Of a DNA stretch of 37,104 bases, positions 24,113 to 32,371 are shown piece by piece. Every line of letters starts with the position of its first letter. Positions within the stretch are counted from its first letter, which is position 1. Location of the stretch: assembly GCF_023516615.1 (NCBI RefSeq), contig NZ_JAMGBF010000153.1:1-37104 (forward strand), read 5' to 3'. The DNA is from Streptomyces panaciradicis (GTDB taxonomy: Bacteria > Actinomycetota > Actinomycetes > Streptomycetales > Streptomycetaceae). The notes under the pieces were generated by a model. It saw only the letters and a list, made by a program, of their open reading frames with translations, made no database searches and had not been told where the DNA came from. A program made the position numbers and the translations under genes.

Positions 24113-25111
24113 ATGAAGCTTCGCCGTGCCATGGGTGTCGCGGCCGCGACCGCGGTCCTCGCTCCTCTCGCCCTGCTGTCCGCGCCGGTCGCCTTCGCGG
24201 ACGACACTCCCGACACGTCCACGAGCAGCCCGGCCGCCACGGAGAGCTCGCCCGCGGCCGAGGACAGCTCCCCGGCCGCGGAAGACAGCTCGCCCGCCGC
24301 CGAGGACAGCTCCCCGGCCGCCGAGGACAGCTCGCCCGCCGCCGAGCAGACCAGCCCCGCGGCCACCGCCTCCACCTCCGCGTCCGCGACCGCCTCGGCC
24401 TCCGCGACCGCCTCTCCCTCGCCCTCCGACGGTCCCGTCGACGAGTGCAAGGACTCCAAGGTCGACGTCAGCATGCACGGCCTGCCGGGCAAGATCGCCG
24501 TGGGCAGCGGCTGGCACAAGTTCACGCTCAGCGTGCTCAACAACTCCGGCTCCACGCTCAAGGACCTCGACTTCTTCGCCGGCGCCTCCGCCGACAAGCA
24601 GGGCGAGGACATCTTCAAGTCCAAGCAGGTCCGCCTCCAGGCCTGGAACCCGCAGGACAAGGTCTGGGAGGACGTCGACGACTCCGGTTACGCGGTCGGA
24701 TACGTGGGCTACACCGACACGCTGAAGCCCGACTTCCAGGTCGACATCCCGATGCGTCTCAACGTGTCGTCGTCCGCCCCCGTCGGTGCCGGCTTCTCGC
24801 TCGGCGCGACGATCTACGGTGACAGCGACGGCCAGTGCACCGGCTACGGCGATGTCGCCTACAAGTTCCAGATCGTCTCGGCCGGCACGGACACCTCCGG
24901 CACCGAGCCGCAGGAAGGCGGCCAGGTCCCGGTCACGGACGAGAAGCCGAGCAGCGACACGCCGAAGGTCGACGGCAGCCTCGCCGAGACCGGTTCCTCC
25001 TCCGCGCTGCCGGTGATCGGCCTCGTCGGCGGTGCCGCCGTCGCGCTCGGCGGTGGCGCGATGTTCGTGGTCCGCCGCCGCAAGACCGCCGGTTCGCACA
25101 CGGCCGCGTAA
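24113..25111 (+). CDS. LAETG-anchored cell-wall surface protein
   Basis: 332 residues from the ATG at 24113, with GAGG 6 nt upstream. Sec signal peptide (1-29, cleavage at AFA-DD), then a Ser/Pro/Ala/Glu-rich stalk with EDSSPAA heptad repeats (44-84) and a Ser/Ala/Thr stretch to about 105. A folded domain follows (about 108-265, DECKDSKVDVSMHGLPG onwards, two Cys that may pair). The C-terminal sorting signal is complete: LAETG (290-294), hydrophobic helix (about 299-319) and RRRK tail. LAxTG is the motif used by class E sortases in Streptomyces (family knowledge), so the protein should be covalently linked to peptidoglycan. A 15-bp terminator follows. Confidence 0.92.
   Translation: MKLRRAMGVAAATAVLAPLALLSAPVAFADDTPDTSTSSPAATESSPAAEDSSPAAEDSSPAAEDSSPAAEDSSPAAEQTSPAATASTSASATASASATASPSPSDGPVDECKDSKVDVSMHGLPGKIAVGSGWHKFTLSVLNNSGSTLKDLDFFAGASADKQGEDIFKSKQVRLQAWNPQDKVWEDVDDSGYAVGYVGYTDTLKPDFQVDIPMRLNVSSSAPVGAGFSLGATIYGDSDGQCTGYGDVAYKFQIVSAGTDTSGTEPQEGGQVPVTDEKPSSDTPKVDGSLAETGSSSALPVIGLVGGAAVALGGGAMFVVRRRKTAGSHTAA
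24242..24364 (+). repeat. 21-bp tandem repeats encoding EDSSPAA heptads
   Basis: Six units: four perfect EDSSPAA at the protein level, flanked by a shortened ESSPAA and a divergent EQTSPAA. The units alternate between AGCTCCCCGGCC and AGCTCGCCCGCC codon sets, so the DNA period is really 42 bp, indicating duplication of a two-unit block. Confidence 0.85.
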
Positions 25112-25129
25112 GAACACCACAGAACGGGA

Positions 25130-25165
25130 GAAGGACCCGCGCTCGGAGGGGAGCGCGGGTCCTTC
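25130..25165. terminator. Strong bidirectional terminator
   Basis: GAAGGACCCGCGCTC (25130-25144) and GAGCGCGGGTCCTTC (25151-25165) form a perfect 15-bp stem with a 6-nt loop, with further AGAACGG/CCGTTCT pairing outside. It separates the convergent LAETG gene and GMC oxidoreductase gene. Confidence 0.85.
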
Positions 25166-25178
25166 TTCCGTTCTCACG

Positions 25179-26960
25179 TCACTTCTTGGGCGGCACCGCG
25201 GGCATCCCGAGGAACGGCAGCCGCAGCGCGCCGAACGCCTCCGCCGGGACCGCCGGGCTCTTCGGCTCGACGGGCGCGAGACGCCGGTACGCCTCTCCCT
25301 GCGCCGGACGCGGGTCCTCCTCGCCCTTGTTGGGCCAGTACGACATCGCGCGCTCCGCCTGCGCGGTGATGGTGAGGGACGGGTTCACCCCCAGGTTGGC
25401 GGAGACCGCGGCACCGTCGACGACCGAGATGCCGGGGTGGCCGTAGAGGCGGTGGTACGGGTCGATGACGCCGGTCTCCCGGGAGGAGCCGATGGGGCAG
25501 CCGCCCAGGAAGTGGGCGGTGAGCGGGGTGCCCATCAGTTCGCCGACGTTGGAGCCGGCGAAGCCGTTGATGTCCGCGGCGATCACGGACGCGGCCTCGG
25601 AGGCGGCCCTGATCTGCTTGGGGTTGGGGGCGCCGTGGCCCTGCCGGGCGGTGAGCAGGCCCTTGCCGACGCCGTCCGGCTTCAGGTACGTCGTCAGGGA
25701 GTTGTCCAGCGACTGCATCACCAGGCCGATGATGGTCCGCTCCGACCAGCGGCGGTTGGACAGGGAGCGCAGGACGAGCAGGGGGTGGCGGGCGGCGTTG
25801 CGCAGCCAGGCCAGCGCCCTCGACGAGCCCTCGGCGTAGGGCACCTGGAGGATGGACAGGCCGCCCATCGAGTTGGAGCCCTTGCCGTAGCGGACCGGTT
25901 CGATGTGGGTGTTCTCGTCCGGGTGGATCGAGGACGTGATGGCGACCCCGCGGGTGAAGTCGACCTTCGGCTCGCCGGTGGCCTTGCGGTAGCGGCGGCT
26001 GTCGGTCTGCGCGCCGACCAGGGCCTCGGAGTTGGTGCGGGTCAGCTCGCCCAGCCTGTCCGAGAGGTGGGGCAGCCGGCCGCTGGCCTTCATGCGGTGC
26101 AGCAGGGTCTGGGTGCCGTAGGTGCCGGCCGCGACGACGACCCGGCGGGCCTTGAAGACGCGGCCCCTGGAGGACTTGCGGCGGTCGTCGGTGGGCAGGG
26201 TGGCGATCGCGTACCCGCCCAGGGAGTCGTCGGTGATCGAGACCACCGTGGTCATGGGGTGCACGACCGCGCCCGCCTTCTCGGCGAGGTGCAGGTAGTT
26301 CTCGTTGAGGGTGTTCTTCGCGCCGTGGCGGCAGCCGGTCATGCACTCGCCGCACTCGGTGCAGGCCCTGCGGGAGGGCCCGGCGCCGCCGAAGTAGGGG
26401 TCCTCGACCTGCTCGCCGGGTTTGGCCTTCGCCGTGCCGTCGGCGTCCTCGCCGTCGCCGAAGAACACGCCGACCGGCGCCATGTGGAAGGTGTCGCCGA
26501 CGCCCATCCGCTCCGCCGCCGCCTTCAGGTGGACGTCGGAGGGGGTCATGGTCGGGTTGAGCCGTACGCCCAGCATGCGCCGGGCCTGGTCGTAGTACGG
26601 CTTCAGCTCCTCCTGCCAGTCGGTGATGTCACGCCACTGCGGGTCGTCGAAGAACGGCTTCGGCGGGACGTAGAGGGTGTTGGCGTAGTTGAGCGAGCCG
26701 CCGCCGACGCCCGCGCCGGCCAGGACCATCACGTTGCCCAGCAGGTGGATGCGCTGGATGCCGTACATGCCGAGCTTGGGGGCCCACAGGTAGTTCTTCA
26801 GGTCCCAGGAGTTCTTCGGCAGGCTCTCGCGGGTGAAGCGTCGGCCGGCCTCCAGGACACCCACGCGGTAGCCCTTTTCCGTCAGGCGAAGCGCGGTGAC
26901 GGAACCGCCGAAGCCGGAGCCGACGACGATGACGTCGTAGTCGTAGGTGTCCTGTGGCAC
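25179..26960 (-). CDS. GMC-type FAD oxidoreductase (cholesterol-oxidase-like)
   Basis: 593 residues. N-terminal FAD-binding motif V-G14-S-G-F-G-G19 with E37 of VLEAGR, GMC signature GAGVGGGSLNYAN (82-94), C-terminal active-site region AHFLGGCPIG and a closing FAD segment GISVVDGAAVSANLGVNPS. The nearest family I know is the ChoD/cholesterol-oxidase-like branch in actinobacteria, often of unknown true substrate. Residues 200-210 read CTECGECMTGC, a CX2CX2CX3C spacing typical of ferredoxin [4Fe-4S] binding; this is atypical for GMC enzymes in general. Two lines suggest an operon with the upstream aldehyde dehydrogenase: same strand and a 42-bp gap. No Tat or Sec signal. Possible role: oxidation of an alcohol whose aldehyde is handled by the neighbour (inference). 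Confidence 0.92.
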   Translation of the reverse strand: MPQDTYDYDVIVVGSGFGGSVTALRLTEKGYRVGVLEAGRRFTRESLPKNSWDLKNYLWAPKLGMYGIQRIHLLGNVMVLAGAGVGGGSLNYANTLYVPPKPFFDDPQWRDITDWQEELKPYYDQARRMLGVRLNPTMTPSDVHLKAAAERMGVGDTFHMAPVGVFFGDGEDADGTAKAKPGEQVEDPYFGGAGPSRRACTECGECMTGCRHGAKNTLNENYLHLAEKAGAVVHPMTTVVSITDDSLGGYAIATLPTDDRRKSSRGRVFKARRVVVAAGTYGTQTLLHRMKASGRLPHLSDRLGELTRTNSEALVGAQTDSRRYRKATGEPKVDFTRGVAITSSIHPDENTHIEPVRYGKGSNSMGGLSILQVPYAEGSSRALAWLRNAARHPLLVLRSLSNRRWSERTIIGLVMQSLDNSLTTYLKPDGVGKGLLTARQGHGAPNPKQIRAASEAASVIAADINGFAGSNVGELMGTPLTAHFLGGCPIGSSRETGVIDPYHRLYGHPGISVVDGAAVSANLGVNPSLTITAQAERAMSYWPNKGEEDPRPAQGEAYRRLAPVEPKSPAVPAEAFGALRLPFLGMPAVPPKK

Positions 26961-27002
26961 GTGCTCTCCTCGTCGAGAACGGGTGGTCGGGAACGGGTGT
27001 GC

Positions 27003-28616
27003 CTACTTGAAGCGCAGGGCCTTCATCAGCCGCAGGCTGCGGCTCATGAACGCGGCGTACTTCTCGTCGTCCATCCCCAGCGACGGGGCCATCGGGAGCA
27101 GCCGCTGCTGGGCCACCGTCTGGGCCTCGGTGTACTTGAGGATGCCCTCGGAGCCGTGCCGGCGGCCGAGGCCGGAGTCCTTCATGCCGCCCATCGGCGA
27201 CTGGACGCTGCCGTAGGCGGGCGCGTAGCCCTCGTTGACGTTGACGGTGCCGGTGCGCAGGCGGGCGGCGACCGCGCGGCCGCGGGAGCCGTTCTTCGTC
27301 CAGACCGAGGAGTTCAGGCCGTACGCGGTGGCGTTGGCCTGCTCGATCGCCTCGTCCTCCGTGCCGAAGCGGTAGACGGAGACGACCGGGCCGAAGGTCT
27401 CCTCGGTGCACACCGCCATCGGCTCGGTGACGCCGTCGAGGATCGTCGGCTCGAAGAAGTACGGGCCGATGTCCGGGCGGGCGACCCCGCCGGCGACGAG
27501 CGTGGCGCCCTTGGCGACGGCCTCGTCGACGTGCCGGGTGACGGTCTCCAGCTGCCGCTCCCCCACCAGCGAGCCCATGTCGGCGCCGTAGGCCAGCGAC
27601 CTGCCCAGCCGCATGGCCCGGGTGCGGGCGGCGAAGCGCTCCAGGAAGGCGTCGGCGATCGACTCGTGGACGTAGAGCCGCTCGATGGAGATGCACAGCT
27701 GGCCGGCGGAGGAGAAGCAGGCGCGGACGGCGCCGGCGGCCGCCTTCTCGATGTCGGCGTCCTCCAGGACCAGCATGGCGTTCTTGCCGCCGAGTTCCAG
27801 GGAGACGCCGACCAGGCGGGCGGCGGCGCCCTGGGCGACCTCGCGGCCGGTGCGGGTGGAGCCGGTGAAGGAGACGTAGTCGGCGTGCTTGACGATCTCG
27901 GGGCCGACGACCGGGCCGTCGCCGATGACGACCTGGAAGACGTCGGCGGGCAGTCCCGCCTCGATGAGCAGGTCGCGGGCCCACAGCGCGGTCAGGCAGG
28001 TCTCGGTGTCCGGCTTCATGACGACGGCGTTGCCGGCGGCGAAGGCGGGCAGCGCGTCGCCGACCGACAGCTCCAGCGGGTAGTTCCAGGGGGCGATCTG
28101 GCCCACTACTCCGCGCGGGTGACGCAGCTCGGTGACGCGCGTCAGGGTGGGCATGGCGCCGGCGTGGTGCTTGGGCCTGAGGTAGGAGGGGGCCTTGCGG
28201 CCGTAGTGGCGGGCCGCGACGGCGACGGCCTGCACCTCCTCGTGGGCGTGCAGCCGGGCCTTGCCGGTCTCCAGCTGGATGAGGTCCAGGACCTCCGCCT
28301 GGCGCTCCAGGATCAGGTCGTGGAAGCGGAGCAGGACGGCGGCGCGCTGCCGTACCGGCGTCTGCTCCCACACCGCCTGGGCGCGGCGGGCTGCCTGGAA
28401 GGCCTGCTCCACGTCCGCGGGCGTGGACTCGGGCAGGTCGGCCAGCTTCTCGCCGGTGAACGGCGTGTGGTTGGCGGTGCGGCCGGAGCCGACCACACCC
28501 TTGGTGAGCTGGGCGACCAGCTCGGGGGTGACCACGTCGGCGGCGGTACGGGCGCCCTCCGGTGCGGGGGCGAGGGGATTGGTGCCGGTCTTGGCCGGGG
28601 CCTGCGCGTCCGTCAT
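27003..28616 (-). CDS. Succinate-semialdehyde dehydrogenase-type NAD(P)+ aldehyde dehydrogenase
   Basis: 537 residues, normal for the GabD2 branch of aldehyde dehydrogenases. Catalytic set present: N178 (APWNYP), K201 (MKPDTE), E274 (SLELGGKN) and nucleophile C308 (SAGQLCIS). The C-terminal dimerisation arm carries SPMGGMKDSGLGRRHG. Family members oxidise succinic semialdehyde to succinate, e.g. in the GABA shunt, but other aldehydes are possible. The ATG at 28616 opens MTDAQAPAKTGTNPLAPAP; a disordered 40-residue N-terminus follows. It is the first gene of a probable two-gene operon with the GMC oxidoreductase. A perfect inverted repeat 75-90 bp upstream of its start (28691-28706) is a candidate operator. 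Confidence 0.93.
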   Translation of the reverse strand: MTDAQAPAKTGTNPLAPAPEGARTAADVVTPELVAQLTKGVVGSGRTANHTPFTGEKLADLPESTPADVEQAFQAARRAQAVWEQTPVRQRAAVLLRFHDLILERQAEVLDLIQLETGKARLHAHEEVQAVAVAARHYGRKAPSYLRPKHHAGAMPTLTRVTELRHPRGVVGQIAPWNYPLELSVGDALPAFAAGNAVVMKPDTETCLTALWARDLLIEAGLPADVFQVVIGDGPVVGPEIVKHADYVSFTGSTRTGREVAQGAAARLVGVSLELGGKNAMLVLEDADIEKAAAGAVRACFSSAGQLCISIERLYVHESIADAFLERFAARTRAMRLGRSLAYGADMGSLVGERQLETVTRHVDEAVAKGATLVAGGVARPDIGPYFFEPTILDGVTEPMAVCTEETFGPVVSVYRFGTEDEAIEQANATAYGLNSSVWTKNGSRGRAVAARLRTGTVNVNEGYAPAYGSVQSPMGGMKDSGLGRRHGSEGILKYTEAQTVAQQRLLPMAPSLGMDDEKYAAFMSRSLRLMKALRFK

Positions 28617-28690
28617 GAGGCGCAGGGTATGCCGCGGCGGAGCCTTTGGGTACCCGTCGGTAACGCGGCTTCACCGAGTACTCACACGGC

Positions 28691-28706
28691 GCCAGTGGTC
28701 ACTGGC
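28691..28706. promoter_or_regulatory. Perfect 7-2-7 inverted repeat upstream of aldehyde dehydrogenase operon
   Basis: GCCAGTGGTCACTGGC is fully palindromic except for its 2-bp centre. It lies in the 104-bp gap between the kinase stop and the aldehyde dehydrogenase start, where the operon promoter must be if it is independent of the kinase gene. Confidence 0.45.
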
Positions 28707-28720
28707 AAGGTTTGCGCTGA

Positions 28721-30439
28721 TCAGGGCGTTGGGCGCGCGAGGCTGGCCGTGGTCCCGGATTTTCCGATCACGAGGCGGTCACGGGCCTCCTTGAACACCG
28801 CCATGCCCTCGCGCTCGCCGGGGGTTCCCTTCGGCATGTCCACCCGCAGCTCGTACATGCGGTCGTCCGCGGTGACGAGGAAGAGCTGCACGACCCGGGT
28901 CGGGGTCTGCTTCAGCCCGTACGTCGTGTCGGCGACGGCCGCGTCGAGGCCGTGGTGGGAGGTGCGGTACTGCGAACCGCTCGCGTCGCGGTGGGCGCCG
29001 TTCCAGGTGTCGAAGGCCTTCTTCGCCGCGTCCAGCGGCGTGCCGGGGGCCCGGTCCCACTCGGTGAGGCGGACCTGGACGAGCCCGGTGTCGTAGACGA
29101 CGAGCCGGGGCCGGCCGCCGGTGCCGCCCTCGCGGGCGGACTCCTTGTAGGCGGCGGGGAGAACGAGGACGGCGTCCATGTCGTCCGGGCGGTGGGCGAC
29201 CCAGGCGCCGGTGGAGGGGGACGCGGTGGCGGCAGGGGTCGCGCGGGCCGGGGCCGACCGGTAGGTGGCGGTGTGCTCGGTGACGGACTCACCGGCCGGC
29301 CCGGCGAACCGGGAGGCGGCGAACCAGGTGCCCCCGACGAGCGCGACGGCGGCCACGGCGAGGACGGCACGACGACGTGGGGCGGGGCGCCTCGGGGCGG
29401 GGGCGACGGTGGTGGTGGCGGCGGTCTCCGGTACGGGCTCTGGGGGCGCCGCCTCCGGCTCCGGTACGGGCTCGGGGGGCGCCGCCTGCGACGCCGGCAC
29501 GCCGCCGCCCAGCCGCACCGTCCCCGCGTCCTCGCCGAACTCCTCGAGCAACGACGCCTCCTGAGCCTGCGTCACCTCGCCCTCGGCGAGGACCGGCACC
29601 GGCCACCCCTCGGCCACCGCCTCCAGCACGGCCTCCGTCTCGCGCGCGCCGGGCCGCTGTTCGGGGTCCCTCAGCAGCAGCCGTGCGATCAGCGGCCGGA
29701 GCGGCCCCGCCTGCTTCGGTTCGGGCGGCTCGCAGGCGATGACCGCGGCCAGGGTGGACTCCACCGTCGTACGCCGGAACGGTGAGGCCCCCTCCACGGC
29801 CGCGTACAGCAGGACGCCCAGCGACCACAGGTCGGAGGAGGGACCGGCGCCGCGGCCCGACATCCGCTCCGGGGCGATGAACTCCAGCGAGCCGACGAAC
29901 TCCCCGCTCATCGTGAGGGATTCCTCACCCTGCACATGCGCGATGCCGAAGTCGGTGAGGACGACGCGGCCGTGCGGGCCGAGCAGCACGTTGGCGGGCT
30001 TGACGTCCCGGTGGACGATGCCGACGGCGTGCGCGGCACCCAGGGCGCCGAGGACGGCCAGGCCGATACGGGCCGCTTCCCGGGCGTCCACCGGGCCGCG
30101 CCGCAGCACCTCGTGCAGGGACTCACCGCGGACCAACTCCATGACGATCCACGGGAGTCCGTCCTCCTCCACCACCACGTCGTGGATGGAGACGGCGGCC
30201 GGGTGGTCGACGCGGGCGGCGGCGCGGGCCTCGCGGTGGAGGCGGTGGGCGGCCCGCTGCCGGTGCTCGTCCCGCGGGTCGCCGGGCAGCCGGGGCTCCT
30301 TGACGGCGACGTCCCGGTCCACGAGCTCGTCGTGGGCCTGCCACACGGTGCCCATGCCGCCGGAGCCGATGCGCTCGGTCAGCCGGTAGCGTCCACCGAG
30401 CAGCCGGCCCTCGCGCGTCTGTTCACCGCCTGCACTCAT
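28721..30439 (-). CDS. Receptor-type Ser/Thr protein kinase (kinase 1 of 4)
   Basis: 572 residues. Kinase domain (about 18-275): glycine loop IGSGGMGTVW, catalytic Lys K47 (VAVKEP), helix-C E70, HRD145VKPANVLL, D163FG, APE at 189-191, DLWSLGVLL. All catalytic residues are present. The activation loop reads SLTMSGEFVGSLEF, with Ser where the three sister kinases have the second Thr of LTxTG. A juxtamembrane region with two APPEPVPE repeats (about 320-338) is followed by a transmembrane helix (358-376) and an extracellular domain of about 195 residues; no PASTA repeats. It is separated from the other kinase genes by the hydrolase/AraC pair. Signal and substrates unknown; S. coelicolor has an equivalent multi-kinase cluster (from memory), one member of which was linked to the spore-wall machinery. 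Confidence 0.92.
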   Translation of the reverse strand: MSAGGEQTREGRLLGGRYRLTERIGSGGMGTVWQAHDELVDRDVAVKEPRLPGDPRDEHRQRAAHRLHREARAAARVDHPAAVSIHDVVVEEDGLPWIVMELVRGESLHEVLRRGPVDAREAARIGLAVLGALGAAHAVGIVHRDVKPANVLLGPHGRVVLTDFGIAHVQGEESLTMSGEFVGSLEFIAPERMSGRGAGPSSDLWSLGVLLYAAVEGASPFRRTTVESTLAAVIACEPPEPKQAGPLRPLIARLLLRDPEQRPGARETEAVLEAVAEGWPVPVLAEGEVTQAQEASLLEEFGEDAGTVRLGGGVPASQAAPPEPVPEPEAAPPEPVPETAATTTVAPAPRRPAPRRRAVLAVAAVALVGGTWFAASRFAGPAGESVTEHTATYRSAPARATPAATASPSTGAWVAHRPDDMDAVLVLPAAYKESAREGGTGGRPRLVVYDTGLVQVRLTEWDRAPGTPLDAAKKAFDTWNGAHRDASGSQYRTSHHGLDAAVADTTYGLKQTPTRVVQLFLVTADDRMYELRVDMPKGTPGEREGMAVFKEARDRLVIGKSGTTASLARPTP

Positions 30440-30487
30440 GTCTCATGACTACCGTGCGCGGTGCGGCCTTGTCGACGCGGGGCGCCC

Positions 30488-31396
30488 CTATGGCGTGCGG
30501 CCGGCCACCTCCAACGCGCCTTTCTCGCGCCGCACTTCGACGACACCGGCGCCGCCGAAGTGCGCGGGCACCACCAGCTCCCGCTCGTCGGCGGCCCGTT
30601 CCAGCACCCGCCGGCGGCTGGCGGCGGCCCGCTCCGGGTCCAGGCAGAAGCAACTGCTGCACTCGGGATGCAGGATCTGCACCGGGCTGTGCAGCAGGTC
30701 GCCGACGAAGACGGCGCGTTCGCCGCGGGAGGCCACGCGCAGCACGGAGGAGCCCGGGGTGTGCCCCGGGGCCGCCTCCAGGGTGAGGTTCTCGTCGATG
30801 CGGTGGTACCCGTCCCAGAGCAGGGCCTGCCCGGACGCGTGCACCGGGGCGATGCTGTCCTCGTAGATCAGCCGGTCGTCGGGGCGCAGGCCGCCGCCGT
30901 AGCCGCCGCGCGGGCCGAAGTGGTGGTCGTCGGCGGCGGGCAGGAGGTAGCGGGCCCCGGGGAAGGTGGGCGTCCAGGTGCCGTCCACGTCCTGGGTGTT
31001 CCAGCCGACGTGGTCGCCGTGGATGTGGGTGTTGACGACCAGGTCGACGTCCTCGGGCCGCACCCCGGCCTGCGACTCCAGCCGCGCGGGCAGACCCTCA
31101 CCGCCCTGCCGGTGGAAGAAGGGGTTGCCGGGCCGCTCCCGCCCGTGCCCGACGCCCGTGTCCACGAGCACGGTCCGTCCCGCGCTGCGCAGCACCCAGG
31201 TCTGCAGGGCGACCACCGCGCGGCCGGTCTGCGGGTCCCAGTGGTCGGGGCTCAGCCATCGGCGGTTGCCGTCCCACACCTGCGCCTCGACGCCCGGGAC
31301 GAGCTCGCGGGCGGGCGCGTAGGGCGCCCGCCATTCGAGGACCCTGCGGACCTCGACGTCACCGATCATGAAGCCCTGCGTGTTGTCATCAGCCAT
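30488..31396 (-). CDS. Metallo-beta-lactamase-fold hydrolase (lactonase-like)
   Basis: 302 residues from the ATG at 31396 (MADDNTQGFMIGDVEV). A GTG at 31405 is an alternative, since AAGGA sits only 1-2 nt from the ATG. All metal ligands are visible: H124-x-H126-x-D128-H129 in NTHIHGDHVGW, His in APGHTPGSS, Asp in VFVGDLLHSP and His in VPAHFGG. The fold and the FPGARYLLPAADD segment resemble quorum-quenching AHL lactonases and related esterases (family knowledge); the substrate is unknown. It is divergent from an AraC-family regulator across 72 bp, the usual layout for a regulator and its target. It lies upstream of kinase 1 on the same strand (48-bp gap), so read-through is possible. Confidence 0.9.
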   Translation of the reverse strand: MADDNTQGFMIGDVEVRRVLEWRAPYAPARELVPGVEAQVWDGNRRWLSPDHWDPQTGRAVVALQTWVLRSAGRTVLVDTGVGHGRERPGNPFFHRQGGEGLPARLESQAGVRPEDVDLVVNTHIHGDHVGWNTQDVDGTWTPTFPGARYLLPAADDHHFGPRGGYGGGLRPDDRLIYEDSIAPVHASGQALLWDGYHRIDENLTLEAAPGHTPGSSVLRVASRGERAVFVGDLLHSPVQILHPECSSCFCLDPERAAASRRRVLERAADERELVVPAHFGGAGVVEVRREKGALEVAGRTP

Positions 31397-31408
31397 GTCC
31401 TTCACGCT

Positions 31409-31440
31409 AGAAGCGCGGGCATGAGCCTTCCAATGCTTCT
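31409..31440. promoter_or_regulatory. Inverted repeat in hydrolase/AraC divergent promoter region
   Basis: AGAAGC (31409-31414) and GCTTCT (31435-31440) are exact reverse complements separated by 20 bp, central in the 72-bp gap. A -10-like TACGCT (31455-31460) lies 8 bp before the AraC ATG, so that message may be leaderless or nearly so. Confidence 0.35.
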
Positions 31441-31468
31441 TCGGCTCACTTCGATACGCTGCTGTCTC

Positions 31469-32371
31469 ATGGACGTGGTGAGTGACGCGATCTCCGCCGT
31501 ACGCATCGGACAGCCCTCCTCCAACCGGCTGCGGGTGGGCGGCACGTGGTGCACGCGGCTCGCCCCGTACGAGGGGGCCGGGTTCCACGTCGTCCTGGCG
31601 GGCCGCTGCTGGCTGCGGCCGGACGGGGGCGGTGAGCCGGTGACGCTGGGCGCCGGGGACGTCGTCCTGCTGCCGCACGGGGCGGGGCATGTGCTCGCGG
31701 ACTCGCCCGGGGACACGGCCGCCGCGGTGCCGTTCGAGGAGATGCGCCGCCCGCCACGCGATCCCGACGGGCGGGCCGAGGTGGAGCTGCTGTGCGGCAA
31801 GTACCGCCTCGACAGCAGCCGCGTGCACCCCCTGCTGGCGGAGCTCCCGCAGGTCGTGCACCTGCCCAACCGGGTCGGCGCCTACCCCGAACTCCGCGCG
31901 GCGGTCGACCTGTTGGCCCGCGAGCTGGACGAACGGCGCCCGGGCTCGTGCCTGGCCCTGCCGAGCCTGCTGGACCTGCTGCTGGTCTACATGGTGCGGG
32001 CGTGGATGGCGCGGGCGGAGACGGGAGCGTGGCCGGCGGTCCTGAGCGATCCCGTGACGACGGCCGCGCTGCGCGCCCTGCACACCGACCCGGCGGCCCC
32101 GTGGACCAACGACCGGCTGGCGGCGCACGCCGGGGTGTCGCGGGCGACACTGGCCCGCCGCTTCACCGCCCTGGTCGGCCGGCCGCCGATGGCGTACCTG
32201 ACGTGGTGGCGGCTGACGCTGGCGGCGACCCGGCTGCGCGCCACGGACGCCCCGCTCGCGGCGGTGGCCCGGGAGGCGGGGTACGGGACGCCGTACGCCC
32301 TCTCGCACGCGTTCAAGCGGGAGTTCGGAATGACACCGGGCATGTACCGCAGCCGGCCCGCGCCCGCCTAG
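31469..32371 (+). CDS. AraC-family transcriptional regulator with cupin N-terminus
   Basis: 300 residues from the ATG at 31469 (MDVVSDAISAVRIGQPSS). The N-terminal half is an AraC_binding/Cupin_6 domain (about 15-110, FHVVLAGRCWLRP, LGAGDVVLLPHGAGHVL). The C-terminal HTH_18 domain (about 200-295) shows both helix-turn-helix units: WTNDRLAAHAGVSRATLARRF and APLAAVAREAGYGTPYALSHAF, parts quoted. It probably controls the divergent hydrolase in response to a small ligand bound by the cupin. Its stop TAG and the stop of kinase 2 share the palindrome CTAG at 32368-32371, a 3-4 nt overlap with no room for a terminator. Confidence 0.93.
   Translation: MDVVSDAISAVRIGQPSSNRLRVGGTWCTRLAPYEGAGFHVVLAGRCWLRPDGGGEPVTLGAGDVVLLPHGAGHVLADSPGDTAAAVPFEEMRRPPRDPDGRAEVELLCGKYRLDSSRVHPLLAELPQVVHLPNRVGAYPELRAAVDLLARELDERRPGSCLALPSLLDLLLVYMVRAWMARAETGAWPAVLSDPVTTAALRALHTDPAAPWTNDRLAAHAGVSRATLARRFTALVGRPPMAYLTWWRLTLAATRLRATDAPLAAVAREAGYGTPYALSHAFKREFGMTPGMYRSRPAPA

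Noticed and set aside
25032..29096. 1354-codon plus-strand open frame
   Set aside because: It runs antisense through the GMC oxidoreductase, aldehyde dehydrogenase and part of kinase 1, all of which have clear conserved motifs. The product is Gly/Val/Arg/Ala-rich without any domain.
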